A DNA stretch of 64,000 nt from Selenomonadaceae bacterium (GTDB taxonomy: Bacteria; Bacillota; Negativicutes; Selenomonadales; Selenomonadaceae): assembly GCA_017484005.1 (NCBI GenBank), contig JAFUTY010000043.1, positions 22,006 through 86,005 on the forward strand, given 5' to 3'. Shown here in pieces: positions 56,101 through 64,000 of the stretch. Position 1 is the first letter of the stretch. Each line of letters opens with the position of its first letter. The notes under the pieces are model-generated. The model searched no databases. It was not told the DNA's origin and was given only the letters and a program-made list of their open reading frames with translations. Position numbers and translations under genes: made by a program.

Positions 56101-57549
56101 TTACTCGAATTTGAATGAATCGAGTTCCCAAATTTTTCCAGTGACTCTTTGAAGATCCGAATCACTCGTCAAAATCATTTTCGGAATCGAATCTTTCTCC
56201 GGAAATACAAAGAGACTCGCGGCTTCTTCACCATCTTGAACAAAAATTTCGATCGCTGTTTTATCAACAAAAATCTGAAGTTTGATCGAATCATCAGCAA
56301 AAATTTTGAATCGACGTTGCCCTCGACCGCCGAGTTTCATTCCCTCGCGATCGATCGTGAAAATTTGCGTCGAGAGATCATATTCAAATTTCGCAATCTC
56401 ACCATCATAATCAAGCGCGAGTGAGATCTTTCGAGCCGAAGCGAATTTAATGTTGAGATCGATTTCCGTTCCCTCGAAAAGTTTTGAATCGATTCGACTT
56501 GTTCGATCTGCATCGATATCGATTTTTTGAAGTCGAAGATTCTCGAGCTCTCGCGCCGGTTTTGAATAAATATGTCCCTGCTTGAGTGACAATTCTCTCG
56601 GCATCGTGAGTGAATATCGCCATGGAACTGCATCGGTGACTTCGCCAGTTGGATATTCAGAATCTTTATCCGGCATTCCCATCCAGCCGAGCAAAATTTT
56701 CCGTCTAGATTGCGAAAAGACTTGCGGTGCGTAAAAATCAAATCCTTGATCCAATTCTTGAAATTCGCCATGCAGCATTTCCATTGCATCGAGCGACAGA
56801 TTCCCGACAATATATCCCGCTTGATACAAATTCTGATACTTGAATTCTTCCGCGTCTAATCCCTGCGGACAGAAAATCAAAATATCCTTCGAATCGAATC
56901 GAACGAGCCCCGGACACTCCCACATATATCCAAAATTCGCGAGCTGAGTTTTGAGATCGCCCATCAGCGACCAGTTTCCATTATCTTCCTCGCGATAGAT
57001 TAACACCGTTCCAGTCTGATTTTCACGCTGCGCACCGAGGACAAAATATCGGCGATCATGATCATAAAACAAATTTGGATCGCGAAAATGTCCAGTGATT
57101 CCCTCGGGATTTTTTTCGACGATTATTGCATCCTTCCGCACATATCCATCGACGAGCGTCCCAAATCTCTGCGCGGGAATTCGAACATTGTTTTCATCCT
57201 TCATGTTGCAGGTGTAAAGAACTCGAACCTCACCATTTTCAACGAGCCCGCAGCCTGAATAACATCCATCCTTGTCATGAATATCAGTCGGATTCATTCC
57301 GAGCTCCGGCGTCGAATAATGAATGAAATCGCGCGTCGTTGTATGAGCCCAGGATTTATTTTTATGCACCGCGCCGAATGGATTCCACTGATAAAAAATG
57401 TGATAGACGCCGTCGAGACAAGTCATGCCGTTTGGATCGTTGATTAATCCCATTGGCATTTCGAGATGAAATCGATTGTGCCAGCGATGTTTGAACGGCA
57501 ATCCATCGCGAACCTGTTGATCGATAGATTTTTTGTCGAATTTTTCCAC
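56101..57549 (-). CDS. scrB: Sucrose-6-phosphate hydrolase
   Basis: A 482-residue GH32 enzyme. The nucleophile Asp is in LINDPNG, the transition-state Asp in HFRDPNLF, and the acid Glu in WECPGLV. A C-terminal beta-sandwich domain follows. It splits sucrose-6-phosphate from the PTS into glucose-6-phosphate and fructose. The start is GTG at 57549 after GGAGGAATG. It lies downstream of the sucrose PTS gene with a hairpin between. Confidence 0.93.
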   Translation of the reverse strand: MEKFDKKSIDQQVRDGLPFKHRWHNRFHLEMPMGLINDPNGMTCLDGVYHIFYQWNPFGAVHKNKSWAHTTTRDFIHYSTPELGMNPTDIHDKDGCYSGCGLVENGEVRVLYTCNMKDENNVRIPAQRFGTLVDGYVRKDAIIVEKNPEGITGHFRDPNLFYDHDRRYFVLGAQRENQTGTVLIYREEDNGNWSLMGDLKTQLANFGYMWECPGLVRFDSKDILIFCPQGLDAEEFKYQNLYQAGYIVGNLSLDAMEMLHGEFQELDQGFDFYAPQVFSQSRRKILLGWMGMPDKDSEYPTGEVTDAVPWRYSLTMPRELSLKQGHIYSKPARELENLRLQKIDIDADRTSRIDSKLFEGTEIDLNIKFASARKISLALDYDGEIAKFEYDLSTQIFTIDREGMKLGGRGQRRFKIFADDSIKLQIFVDKTAIEIFVQDGEEAASLFVFPEKDSIPKMILTSDSDLQRVTGKIWELDSFKFE

Positions 57550-57575
57550 GGATCATTCCTCCTTTGAAAAATTTA

Positions 57576-57616
57576 TAAAAAAAGAGGCGAGCCGAGCAAA
57601 TCGATTCGCCTCTTCA
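57576..57616 (-). terminator. Hairpin between scrA and scrB
   Basis: AAGAGGCGA pairs with TCGCCTCTT, followed on the minus strand by a T-run. It may lower scrB transcription relative to scrA. Confidence 0.75.
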
Positions 57617-57637
57617 TATGTGGAAAAAATTTTCAGA

Positions 57638-59581
57638 TCAATCTTCTTCGAGATGGAAGAAGGTATAAGTCAATCCAAATCCAACAGCCAGCGCGATACC
57701 ATTGACAAGGAGATATTGCGGAAGCTGTCCATTGAGATATAACAATGTGCCAGGAATAACAGTGATGCCCATTCCAGTGCCGGCGAGTCCCATCATACTG
57801 GAAATCGCACCGCCAACAGCACCGCCGCAGCATCCATAGATAAAAGGTTTCATGTAACGGAGATTGATACCGAAAATCGCCGGCTCAGTGATTCCGAGGA
57901 ATGCAGGAACAGTCGATGAAATAAAGAGCGCGCGTTTTTTCGGATCTTTCGCTTTGAGTGAAACTGCAAGAGCTGCTCCGCCTTGAGCGATCGTTGCGCA
58001 GGTGATAATCGCATTGAACGGGTCAGAATGAATCGTGCTGAGGAGATAAATTTCGAGAGCACTGAAAACATGGTGCACGCCGAAGATAACGATGACCTGC
58101 TGCAAGCCGCCGATGACAAGTCCGCCGATTCCTTGAATTTCGAGGAATGACTGCACTGCACCGAAAACTGTCTGCTCAAGTCCATGCATGATAGGTCCAA
58201 CGACGACAAATCCAAGAGCCATCGAAATCGTGAGAGTCAAGAATGGAGTCACGATCAAATCGATGATATCCGGAATGAATGTCTTGAGCCAATGCTGCAA
58301 TTTCGCCGCAAAAATTCCGAGGACTAACGCTGGCAAAACTGATCCTTGATAACCAACGAGCGGAATTGTTACAAATCCAAGATCGAGAGGGATTGGAACT
58401 TTGCCTGCATATTCCGGAATTTGAGCAGCTTCCTGCCAAGTCAAACCGAGATCTTTCAAATCATTCGCAAAGCCGCCGACTACATACGCGTTCGGAAGTG
58501 CAGGGAAAACCAGCATCAATCCTAAAACAATTCCGATAACTGGAGTTCCGCCGAATTTATTCATCGTTGACCAGCAGACGAGAGCAGGTAAAAATGCAAA
58601 CGCTGTATCAGTCAAAACGCTTGTCATCATCAGGAAATTGCTGTCGAGATTCAATCCAAATTCCGGACGAGTCAAGACGCCGCGAATTCCCATGAAAAGT
58701 CCAGTTGCAACGAGGACTGGAATAATCGGAACGAAAACATCGCCGAGCGTTCGAGAAACTTTTTGAAGGAGACTCATCTGCTCATAAGCCGCCTCTTTAT
58801 TTCCGCCGCCCGCTAATGATGGTTTCAATTTGATAAATTCTTCCGTGACTTTATCAACAAATCCAGTTCCGCAAATGATTTGATATTGCTGCGCCGCGAA
58901 AAACTGCCCTTTGACACCGTCGATATTTTCGACTTTCTTTTCTTGGATTTTCGATTTGTCATTGACGATCAAACGAAGACGAGTTGCGCAGTGTTCCGCG
59001 GATCTAACATTATCCGGTCCGCCGACATATTTCATAATCAGATTTGCAACTCTCTGCTCGTCAGGAAGATTGTCGAATTTTGCATCATCGGCATCTTTTT
59101 CGACTGGTTTGGAAGTTGGAGTTGCTGTAGATTCAGCCGCCGCGCCTGGAGATGTTATCGATTGATCTCCCATGTCAATCGTGATATTTCCAAATTCCGC
59201 CGCATTTGTTACGACGACTGGAGTTGTTGTAGGATATCCAGCCTTGATAATTCCATCGGGATCAAATTCGAGAAGTAATTGACCTTTTTTGACTTTGTCG
59301 CCTTGATTTGCTTTTGCATCGAAATGCTCGCCGTTGAGCTTGACAGTGTCCATGCCGACGTGAATTAGAATTTCAATTCCATCTTCACTCTTCAAACCGA
59401 TTGCATGCTTGGTATCGAAGAAAACCGTGATTTCGCCGTTGAATGGTGCATAGACTTTTCCTTTTGGATTTTTGACTGCGACGCCTCGCCCCATCGCGCC
59501 GCTGCCAAATACATGATCATCAACCTCGTTTAGAGGTATCAGATCGCCTTCGAGCGGACTGCTAAACCTGATATCCTTCAC
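57638..59581 (-). CDS. scrA: Sucrose-type PTS transporter, EIIABC
   Basis: A 647-residue fused PTS permease in the order EIIA-EIIB-EIIC. EIIA (about 1-130) has the phospho-His in ILIHVGMDTV. EIIB (about 165-250) has the phospho-Cys in AEHCATRLRL. EIIC (about 270-640) has about ten membrane helices and ends VGFGLTYTFFHLEED. It imports and phosphorylates sucrose, or possibly another disaccharide such as trehalose; scrB beside it favours sucrose. GTG at 59581 is chosen because AGGAGGG is 7 bases before. No regulator is adjacent. Confidence 0.92.
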   Translation of the reverse strand: MKDIRFSSPLEGDLIPLNEVDDHVFGSGAMGRGVAVKNPKGKVYAPFNGEITVFFDTKHAIGLKSEDGIEILIHVGMDTVKLNGEHFDAKANQGDKVKKGQLLLEFDPDGIIKAGYPTTTPVVVTNAAEFGNITIDMGDQSITSPGAAAESTATPTSKPVEKDADDAKFDNLPDEQRVANLIMKYVGGPDNVRSAEHCATRLRLIVNDKSKIQEKKVENIDGVKGQFFAAQQYQIICGTGFVDKVTEEFIKLKPSLAGGGNKEAAYEQMSLLQKVSRTLGDVFVPIIPVLVATGLFMGIRGVLTRPEFGLNLDSNFLMMTSVLTDTAFAFLPALVCWSTMNKFGGTPVIGIVLGLMLVFPALPNAYVVGGFANDLKDLGLTWQEAAQIPEYAGKVPIPLDLGFVTIPLVGYQGSVLPALVLGIFAAKLQHWLKTFIPDIIDLIVTPFLTLTISMALGFVVVGPIMHGLEQTVFGAVQSFLEIQGIGGLVIGGLQQVIVIFGVHHVFSALEIYLLSTIHSDPFNAIITCATIAQGGAALAVSLKAKDPKKRALFISSTVPAFLGITEPAIFGINLRYMKPFIYGCCGGAVGGAISSMMGLAGTGMGITVIPGTLLYLNGQLPQYLLVNGIALAVGFGLTYTFFHLEED

Positions 59582-59709
59582 TGAAAGCCCTCCTAATAAA
59601 ATTTTTTGAAAATATAAAAAGAATTCCATTCCGAGATTTCCACGAAGAATTTTGAAAACCTTCACATTCCGAAAAGATTTTTAATTGATTTTTAAACTTT
59701 CGCGGGAAT

Positions 59710-59757
59710 AAAAAAAGAGATCCACCGACCATTTTGCGATCGCTGGATCTTTTTTAG
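59710..59757. terminator. GATC-type terminator
   Basis: The imperfect stem around GATCCACCGACC / CGATCGCTGGATC has A-run and T-run flanks. It follows the ABC-F-like gene on the minus strand. Confidence 0.75.
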
Positions 59758-59759
59758 AT

Positions 59760-60992
59760 TTATGATTTCTTTCGATATTTTCTCCGGAGTTGCGATTTCA
59801 CTGATTCATTCGAGAGAAAATCTGAATAAGTTGAGATTCGATCGATCGTTCCTTCGTTTGGGAGATCAATGATTCGATTTGCGATTGATTGGACAAATTC
59901 TCTATCGCTCGAATTAAAAAGAATTGTGCCGTTGAAATTGATCAGCGATTCATTCAGTGCCGTGATTGATTCGAGATCGAGATTTGCTGTCGGCTCGTGA
60001 AGAATCAATACATTCGCATGCATCGACATCGTTCGTTTCAACATTTCTTTAGCTCGAACATCCGGCGCGAGATTTGATCCATCGAATAATTGAGCATAAT
60101 TTTTCGGGAGATATGCGATTCGAGCATTTTTATCCCATTCAACAATTCCTGAATCAAAAATTTTCTCTTCGCCGGCTAAAATTTGAAAAAGCATTTCGAT
60201 TCGCCGAGGAATTCCTCCAACGAATGCAACTTTCTCGCCAGGTTTGATTGTGAAACTGACTTTTGAAATGATTGGCGAGCCGTCGATTGATTTTTCGAGA
60301 TTGTCAACGAGGAGAATTCGATCGCTCTCGATTTGTTCAGGTCGAGCAACTTTGAAATCTGCTTGAACAATTCTCCCCGCGCGCCATGAATTGAAATTCC
60401 CGCGAAAAAGTTCAATCGATCCAATTTCGACGTCGCAAATATGAGTGCAGACTCGATTCAAAAAATGTCGATCGAGCGAGACAATTATCGCTGTACCTTT
60501 GAATTGAAGCATAAAATTTTCAAACCATCGGGCGGAATCGATATCCAAAAATTGAGTTGGATCATCGAGAAGTAAAACTGTTGGATTTCCAAATAACGCT
60601 CGAGCCAGCATCGTTCGAATCTGTTTAACTGGCGAGACTTCAACCATCAATTTCAGATGTTTAGCGTCGCGAACACCCAATCCAATCAGAATTTGCTTTG
60701 CCAATTCAATATCCTCGGGATTTTTGCTTCCATTAGTGACTGTATCGAGCAAAGTTTTTTCGCTGAATGCATAATGATTTCGATCTAAACATGAAATTTT
60801 TTCATCCGGCGAGATTTCGATTTTGCCTTCAGTCGGTTCAACTTCACCGAGAATCAATCGAAGAAGAGTCGTCTTGCCTCCGCCATTTCCACCGATGATC
60901 CCGTAACAATTTCCAGATTCGAATTTGAGATTCACGTCATTGAAAATCGTCCGCTTGCCAAGTTGAAGAGAGATGTTTTTAAATTCAATCAT
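59760..60992 (-). CDS. Degenerate ABC-F protein
   Basis: A 410-residue tandem ABC protein; ABC-F proteins are usually 520-640. Only the first Walker A (GGNGGGKTT) is intact. The first signature reads VSPVKQ, the first Walker B LLLDDPTQFLD (catalytic Glu is Asp), and the first H-loop VSLDRHF. In domain two the P-loop is GGIPRRIEM, the signature is absent, Walker B is LILHEPT and the H-loop is NSSDRE. The interdomain linker is about 30 residues, so the tRNA-contacting PtIM is missing. The frame is open throughout. It may bind but not turn over ATP, or be an early pseudogene. Confidence 0.85.
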   Translation of the reverse strand: MIEFKNISLQLGKRTIFNDVNLKFESGNCYGIIGGNGGGKTTLLRLILGEVEPTEGKIEISPDEKISCLDRNHYAFSEKTLLDTVTNGSKNPEDIELAKQILIGLGVRDAKHLKLMVEVSPVKQIRTMLARALFGNPTVLLLDDPTQFLDIDSARWFENFMLQFKGTAIIVSLDRHFLNRVCTHICDVEIGSIELFRGNFNSWRAGRIVQADFKVARPEQIESDRILLVDNLEKSIDGSPIISKVSFTIKPGEKVAFVGGIPRRIEMLFQILAGEEKIFDSGIVEWDKNARIAYLPKNYAQLFDGSNLAPDVRAKEMLKRTMSMHANVLILHEPTANLDLESITALNESLINFNGTILFNSSDREFVQSIANRIIDLPNEGTIDRISTYSDFLSNESVKSQLRRKYRKKS

Positions 60993-61001
60993 CGATGCAC
61001 C

Positions 61002-61814
61002 TCAAGAGTTAAGAATGTTTCTATAGATTTGCATGATACTCTGCCCATAACCATTTCCTGGAACTGCCCAAACGCCGTTGAGATCTGTCCATTGAGTTTT
61101 TTTGCCGATCGATTGAGTTCTTTCTTCGACAAAATCAAATCGAGGATCTACAACTTGAGTTTGAGGTCTGCGCTCCGTCGAATATGCAAGCAGATGTTGA
61201 ATGTGTGCTCTGACTCCGATTTGCGCCGTGGAAAAAAATGCTCCATTGACTCCTCCGCCGACAGTTCCAAGTCCGCAATAATTATTCTGCTCCGGAATGA
61301 CATCGCCGCCATAGCTGAAATATCCAGTCTCTTTCATCGCTTGAGCAAACGCTACATCTGGACGAATCCCCTCGCGAGATCCTTCTTCGTAATAATATGC
61401 AACGAGCTGCTCAGGTGAGACTGAAATTTTGGGATTTGGATTCATGCTCAACAAAAATCTCACGCATTGATTTTGACTTGCGAGAGGCGTTCCGAGAATC
61501 GAATTATCAAACGGCGATAGAGTGATTCTCTCAACCGGCCGCCCTGGATAAAACATCGGCTCGGCTGTTGCAAAATTTTCCATCGGCTGAGATTCTTCGA
61601 CCTGCTCAACCTTTTTCGATTTTTTCTTCTTAGATTTTTTTTCGACTTGCGGAATCGGTTTGAGATCTGGATTCAAAATTGCATCGATTCGCTCTTTGAA
61701 TGTGAGCTGAGGTTCATCGATTCGACTTGCACACGCGTCAGTTGACATGAACGCGACGAGTGATAATGTTGCGAGGCTTGCCATCAGAAATTTTTTCTGC
61801 AAAAATTTTTTCAA
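61002..61814 (-). CDS. Secreted glucosaminidase-domain protein
   Basis: A 270-residue protein: signal peptide (about 1-29), Lys-rich low-complexity stretch (about 55-75), and a GH73-like glucosaminidase domain (about 125-265) with the likely catalytic Glu in QAMKETGYF and a conserved NNYCGLGTVGG. It would cut peptidoglycan glycan strands, as in cell separation or flagellar growth. It starts 9 bases upstream of the ABC-F gene on the same strand. Confidence 0.88.
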   Translation of the reverse strand: MKKFLQKKFLMASLATLSLVAFMSTDACASRIDEPQLTFKERIDAILNPDLKPIPQVEKKSKKKKSKKVEQVEESQPMENFATAEPMFYPGRPVERITLSPFDNSILGTPLASQNQCVRFLLSMNPNPKISVSPEQLVAYYYEEGSREGIRPDVAFAQAMKETGYFSYGGDVIPEQNNYCGLGTVGGGVNGAFFSTAQIGVRAHIQHLLAYSTERRPQTQVVDPRFDFVEERTQSIGKKTQWTDLNGVWAVPGNGYGQSIMQIYRNILNS

Positions 61815-61852
61815 TGAAATCGCTCCTTGAAAATTTTCTGAAACTGCAAGCG

Positions 61853-61881
61853 ATTATAATTCGATCAATTTCGATTCGCAA
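61853..61881 (-). promoter_or_regulatory. Promoter of the glucosaminidase gene
   Basis: On the minus strand, TTGCGA (61881-61876), 17 bases, TATAAT (61858-61853), about 40 bases before the start. Confidence 0.65.
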
Positions 61882-61902
61882 TATTTTCAAGAAGGTGAGA
61901 AT

Positions 61903-62271
61903 TTGGAATTCGCAAAGTTTTTGATCGCTGGAGGAAGCTGTTTCACTCTTGAACTCGGAATTCTCTACGGCTTGACTGAATTTTTTTCGATTCATTATCT
62001 GACTTCCGCGGCAGTTGCATTTTCAATTTCTGTCGTTGTGAATTATATTTTATGCAGTGAATGGGTTTTCTCGGGAAAAAAAAATCGCTCGATGCGCACG
62101 AAATTTCTATTCGTCGCAACGAGCATCGCAGGACTTGGAATCAATCAGCTTTGCATGTGGATTCTTGTCGAAAAATTTTTCCTACATTACATGATGGCGA
62201 AAATTATCTCGACTGGAATTGTAACGCTATGGAATTTTTTCACGAAGAGATTCGCGCTGAAATCAGATTGA
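61903..62271 (+). CDS. GtrA-like membrane protein
   Basis: A 122-residue protein with four transmembrane helices in the GtrA pattern (KFLIAGGSCFTLELGILYGL; SVVVNYILCSEWVFS; IVTLWNFFTKRFAL). GtrA proteins are thought to flip polyprenyl-linked sugars for surface glycans. The start is TTG after GAAGGTGAG. It is convergent with, and overlaps by 9 bases, the KAS III-like gene. No glycosyltransferase partner is adjacent. Confidence 0.88.
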   Translation: MEFAKFLIAGGSCFTLELGILYGLTEFFSIHYLTSAAVAFSISVVVNYILCSEWVFSGKKNRSMRTKFLFVATSIAGLGINQLCMWILVEKFFLHYMMAKIISTGIVTLWNFFTKRFALKSD

Positions 62272-63255
62272 CATTCGACTCAAATTCGCAATACATCCCG
62301 CCCAAGACAATCCAACTCCAAATCCCATAAGCATGACTCGATTCAAATCACGCGGAGATTTTTCATCGAGCACGCGAGAAATTCCAATCGGAATCGTTCC
62401 AGAGACAGTATTTCCAACGTCGCGAATATCGCTGTAGAACGGACGATTTTCCAATCCACATTTTTTGCGAATATGATCGAGCATGAAACTGTTGACTTGA
62501 TGAAAAATGAAATGATCGATTTGCTCGCGCGTGAGATTCGATTTTTCCAAAATTTCATCAACCATCTTCGGCGCAATTCGAAGACTGAAATATGTTATCG
62601 CGTTGCCATCCATATGCAAATCGAAATTCGATCGAACATTGTCACGCTCATCTGTCTCAAAAACTTCCTCGGTGAGTCGAGATTCATTTCGAAATCCTCC
62701 CGCTGGAACAATCAATTTGTCGAATCCAGATCCATCCGAGCCAAAGACGAATGCATCGAGTCCAGGAGTTTCAGATTCTTCCGCCGCGATTAGAGTTGCA
62801 GTTGCCGCGTCACCGAACAATGGACGAATCGTTTTATCGCGAGGATTCACGATTCGAGACGTGATATCGCTTGTCAAAAATAGAATTCGATTTGCAAGTC
62901 CCGATTCAATTAAACTTTTGGCGAGTGATAATCCATAAACATATCCAGAGCAGCCAAGTGAAAATTCGAGCGCACCGATTGATTTTGGAAGTTTCAATCG
63001 ATCCTGCAAAATGCATGCAGTTGACGGCACGATATAATCTGGATATTGAGTGCAGAGCAGTAGAAAATCGACGCCGGACAGATCGATTTTTTCTGCCGCT
63101 CGAATTGCGATATCGCTCGATGATTCTCCTTCCGAGACGATGTGCCGCTGATTTATTCCGAGTTTTTCGATGAAACGCGGATCATATTTTTCATTCGTCT
63201 CGATTTTCTCCGGCAGATAAATCGCGAGATTTTTGATGAATGCAAATTTTTTCAA
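62263..63255 (-). CDS. 3-oxoacyl-ACP synthase III-like protein
   Basis: A 330-residue KAS III (FabH-like) enzyme. The catalytic Cys is in FSLGCSGYVYGL, His in HFIFHQVN, and Asn in VGNTVSGTIPIG. Such enzymes condense an acyl-CoA with malonyl-ACP. It stands alone, away from fab genes, and many stand-alone members serve surface-glycan or secondary pathways, so the FabH name is not assured. Confidence 0.85.
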   Translation of the reverse strand: MKKFAFIKNLAIYLPEKIETNEKYDPRFIEKLGINQRHIVSEGESSSDIAIRAAEKIDLSGVDFLLLCTQYPDYIVPSTACILQDRLKLPKSIGALEFSLGCSGYVYGLSLAKSLIESGLANRILFLTSDITSRIVNPRDKTIRPLFGDAATATLIAAEESETPGLDAFVFGSDGSGFDKLIVPAGGFRNESRLTEEVFETDERDNVRSNFDLHMDGNAITYFSLRIAPKMVDEILEKSNLTREQIDHFIFHQVNSFMLDHIRKKCGLENRPFYSDIRDVGNTVSGTIPIGISRVLDEKSPRDLNRVMLMGFGVGLSWAGCIANLSRMSI

Positions 63256-63275
63256 CGCGTCACCTCCAAAAATTT

Positions 63276-63503
63276 TTATGATTGTTCGGTATCCTGAAGT
63301 TGCTCGACTGCCGCGATGATTGAATTCAATTTGTCATCTGCATAATCCAATTCGTGAATGTAATCATAAATCACTGACAACATAATTGAAGATTCTCGCG
63401 AATTTGGCAGTTCATGCAACATTTGATTGAGAATTTCATCGCGACGCTTTTTCAATGCTAGCAGTTCATCGGCACGCGATTTGTAGAATTTTGGATCGAT
63501 CAT
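63276..63503 (-). CDS. Small coiled-coil protein
   Basis: A 75-residue, almost wholly helical charged protein (LLALKKRRDEILNQMLHEL; LDYADDKLNSIIAAVEQLQ), probably a coiled coil; no family recognised. GGAAGGAG is 7 bases before ATG 63503. It lies 20 bases upstream of the KAS III-like gene and just after a terminator. Confidence 0.65.
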   Translation of the reverse strand: MIDPKFYKSRADELLALKKRRDEILNQMLHELPNSRESSIMLSVIYDYIHELDYADDKLNSIIAAVEQLQDTEQS

Positions 63504-63524
63504 TTTTATTTCTCCTTCCGAATC

Positions 63525-63566
63525 AAAAAGATCCTCGCTATGATTTTCCACGACGAGGATCTTTTT
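63525..63566 (-). terminator. GATC-type terminator between the two small genes
   Basis: AAAAAGATCCTCG (63525-63537) and CGAGGATCTTTTT (63554-63566), perfect pairing. Confidence 0.85.
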
Positions 63567-63572
63567 CCTGTT

Positions 63573-63866
63573 TCAAGCTGTGGTATCAATTCGAGAAAAA
63601 TGCTCGGAATGCTGTTTGCGATATGAATCATTGTCCTTCAACCGCAATTCATTTTCGATTTTCGCGATTTCATCTTCCGAAGTCGCCCGTTTGAGTTTTG
63701 ATTTTAACTCCTCGATCTCTCGATCAACTTTGTCAGTGTTTGTGATGTAAACTTCAGACGCTGGAGAATCTTCAGACTTCGATTCAGGTTTCGATTCAGA
63801 TTTTGGTTTTGAATTTTGAATTGGATTTTGAACGTCGCGAGAATTTCCAATGCTCGAGATTTCCAT
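63573..63866 (-). CDS. Small Ser/Lys-rich helical protein, possibly phase-variable
   Basis: A 97-residue protein. The N-terminus is MEISSIGNSRDV, a Ser/Lys/Pro/Glu low-complexity stretch (about 18-40) follows, then a charged helix (DKVDREIEELKSKLKRATSEDEIAKIENELRL). No signal peptide. I do not recognise a family. AAAGGAG precedes the ATG. The promoter upstream has a 13-base poly-G tract in its spacer, so expression may switch on and off. Confidence 0.65.
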   Translation of the reverse strand: MEISSIGNSRDVQNPIQNSKPKSESKPESKSEDSPASEVYITNTDKVDREIEELKSKLKRATSEDEIAKIENELRLKDNDSYRKQHSEHFSRIDTTA

Positions 63867-63900
63867 TTCAAATTCTCCTTTCGAATTAAACTTTCTTTGT

Positions 63901-63933
63901 ATTATAAATCAGCCCCCCCCCCCCCGAGATCAA
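63901..63933 (-). promoter_or_regulatory. Promoter with poly-G spacer
   Basis: On the minus strand, TTGATC (63933-63928), a 21-base spacer holding 13 G, then TATAAT (63906-63901), 35 bases before the gene at 63866. Loss of four G would give the optimal 17-base spacing. Confidence 0.6.
63913..63925. repeat. Poly-C/G homopolymer, 13 bases
   Basis: Thirteen C in a row on the plus strand, by far the longest G/C run in this AT-rich window, placed between -35 and -10 elements. Confidence 0.95.
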
Positions 63934-63962
63934 GATCAAATTTCAAAAAATTTTTCGGAAAT

Positions 63963-64000
63963 GAAAAAGATCCTCGACGGATCGTTTTGATCTATCGAGG
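63963..64000. terminator. GATC-type terminator, cut by the window edge
   Basis: GATCCTCGACGGATC, a short loop, then GATCTATCGAGG running to the last base. Confidence 0.75.

Overview
The window looks like a chromosomal segment of a flagellated, anaerobic Bacillota bacterium, most likely one of the diderm Negativicutes (Selenomonas-like). This placement is an inference. It rests on the Firmicutes ATP synthase order atpI-B-E-F-H-A-G-D-C, the Bacillus-like block ffs-dnaX-ybaB-recR-bofA, a LonC-type protease, a membrane-bound uptake [NiFe] hydrogenase, anaerobic cobalamin genes (cbiD, cbiE), ECF vitamin transport and several flagellins. No spore-structure genes are visible. The DNA is AT-rich, full of GATC/TCGA words, and unusually rich in TTG start codons placed just after T-runs. 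Most transcription units end in a shared type of A/T-flanked palindrome built on GATC.

Layout. 1-4 kb: a small gene with a sigma28-like promoter, then a compact RiPP operon reading leftward: a Cys/Trp repeat precursor, a radical SAM-SPASM maturase and an ABC exporter. 4-12.6 kb: HD-GYP protein, amino-acid ABC transporter (binding protein and permease), cell-wall amidase, trpS, rpsT, lepA, hemW. 12.6-19.5 kb: complete F-type ATP synthase operon. 19.6-26 kb: diguanylate cyclase, bioY, and hydrogenase hyaABC with a small HypB-motif/HMA-like protein. 26-35.6 kb: three flagellins whose variable middle is a predicted beta-helix, a small companion protein sharing an upstream motif, a zinc-ribbon protein, and leuS. 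35.7-47.8 kb: frameshifted LysR gene, secreted hydrolase, cbiD-cbiE-ecfA1-ecfA2-ecfT, tandem ADP-ribosylglycohydrolases (one with altered metal ligands), lonC, azlC, and an amber-interrupted nitroreductase. 47.8-54.9 kb: azlD, hybrid histidine kinase, the dnaX-recR block with SRP RNA and tRNA-Ser, and a CheX/CheY-like pair. 55-64 kb: DUF1858 protein, FkbM methyltransferase, sucrose use (scrA, scrB), a degenerate ABC-F protein, glucosaminidase, GtrA, a KAS III-like enzyme, and two small coiled-coil genes, one behind a promoter with a 13-base poly-G spacer.

How the genes fit together. The hydrogenase would pass electrons from H2 through its cytochrome b to a quinone pool, and the H+-type ATP synthase would use the resulting gradient. 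BioY has no dedicated ATPase and probably shares the EcfA1A2T module encoded 17 kb away. c-di-GMP synthesis (GGDEF) and breakdown (HD-GYP), CheX/CheY-like proteins and three flagellins point to regulated motility. Several loci are decaying or diverged: the LysR gene, the nitroreductase, the ABC-F protein and one ADP-ribosylglycohydrolase.

The strongest candidates for undescribed biology are the CGxxWNC-repeat RiPP operon and the beta-helix flagellin family. Next come the homopolymer-spacer promoters and a small palindromic repeat that begins exactly at the stop codon of three unrelated genes. All calls come from reading the sequence; no database search was made.
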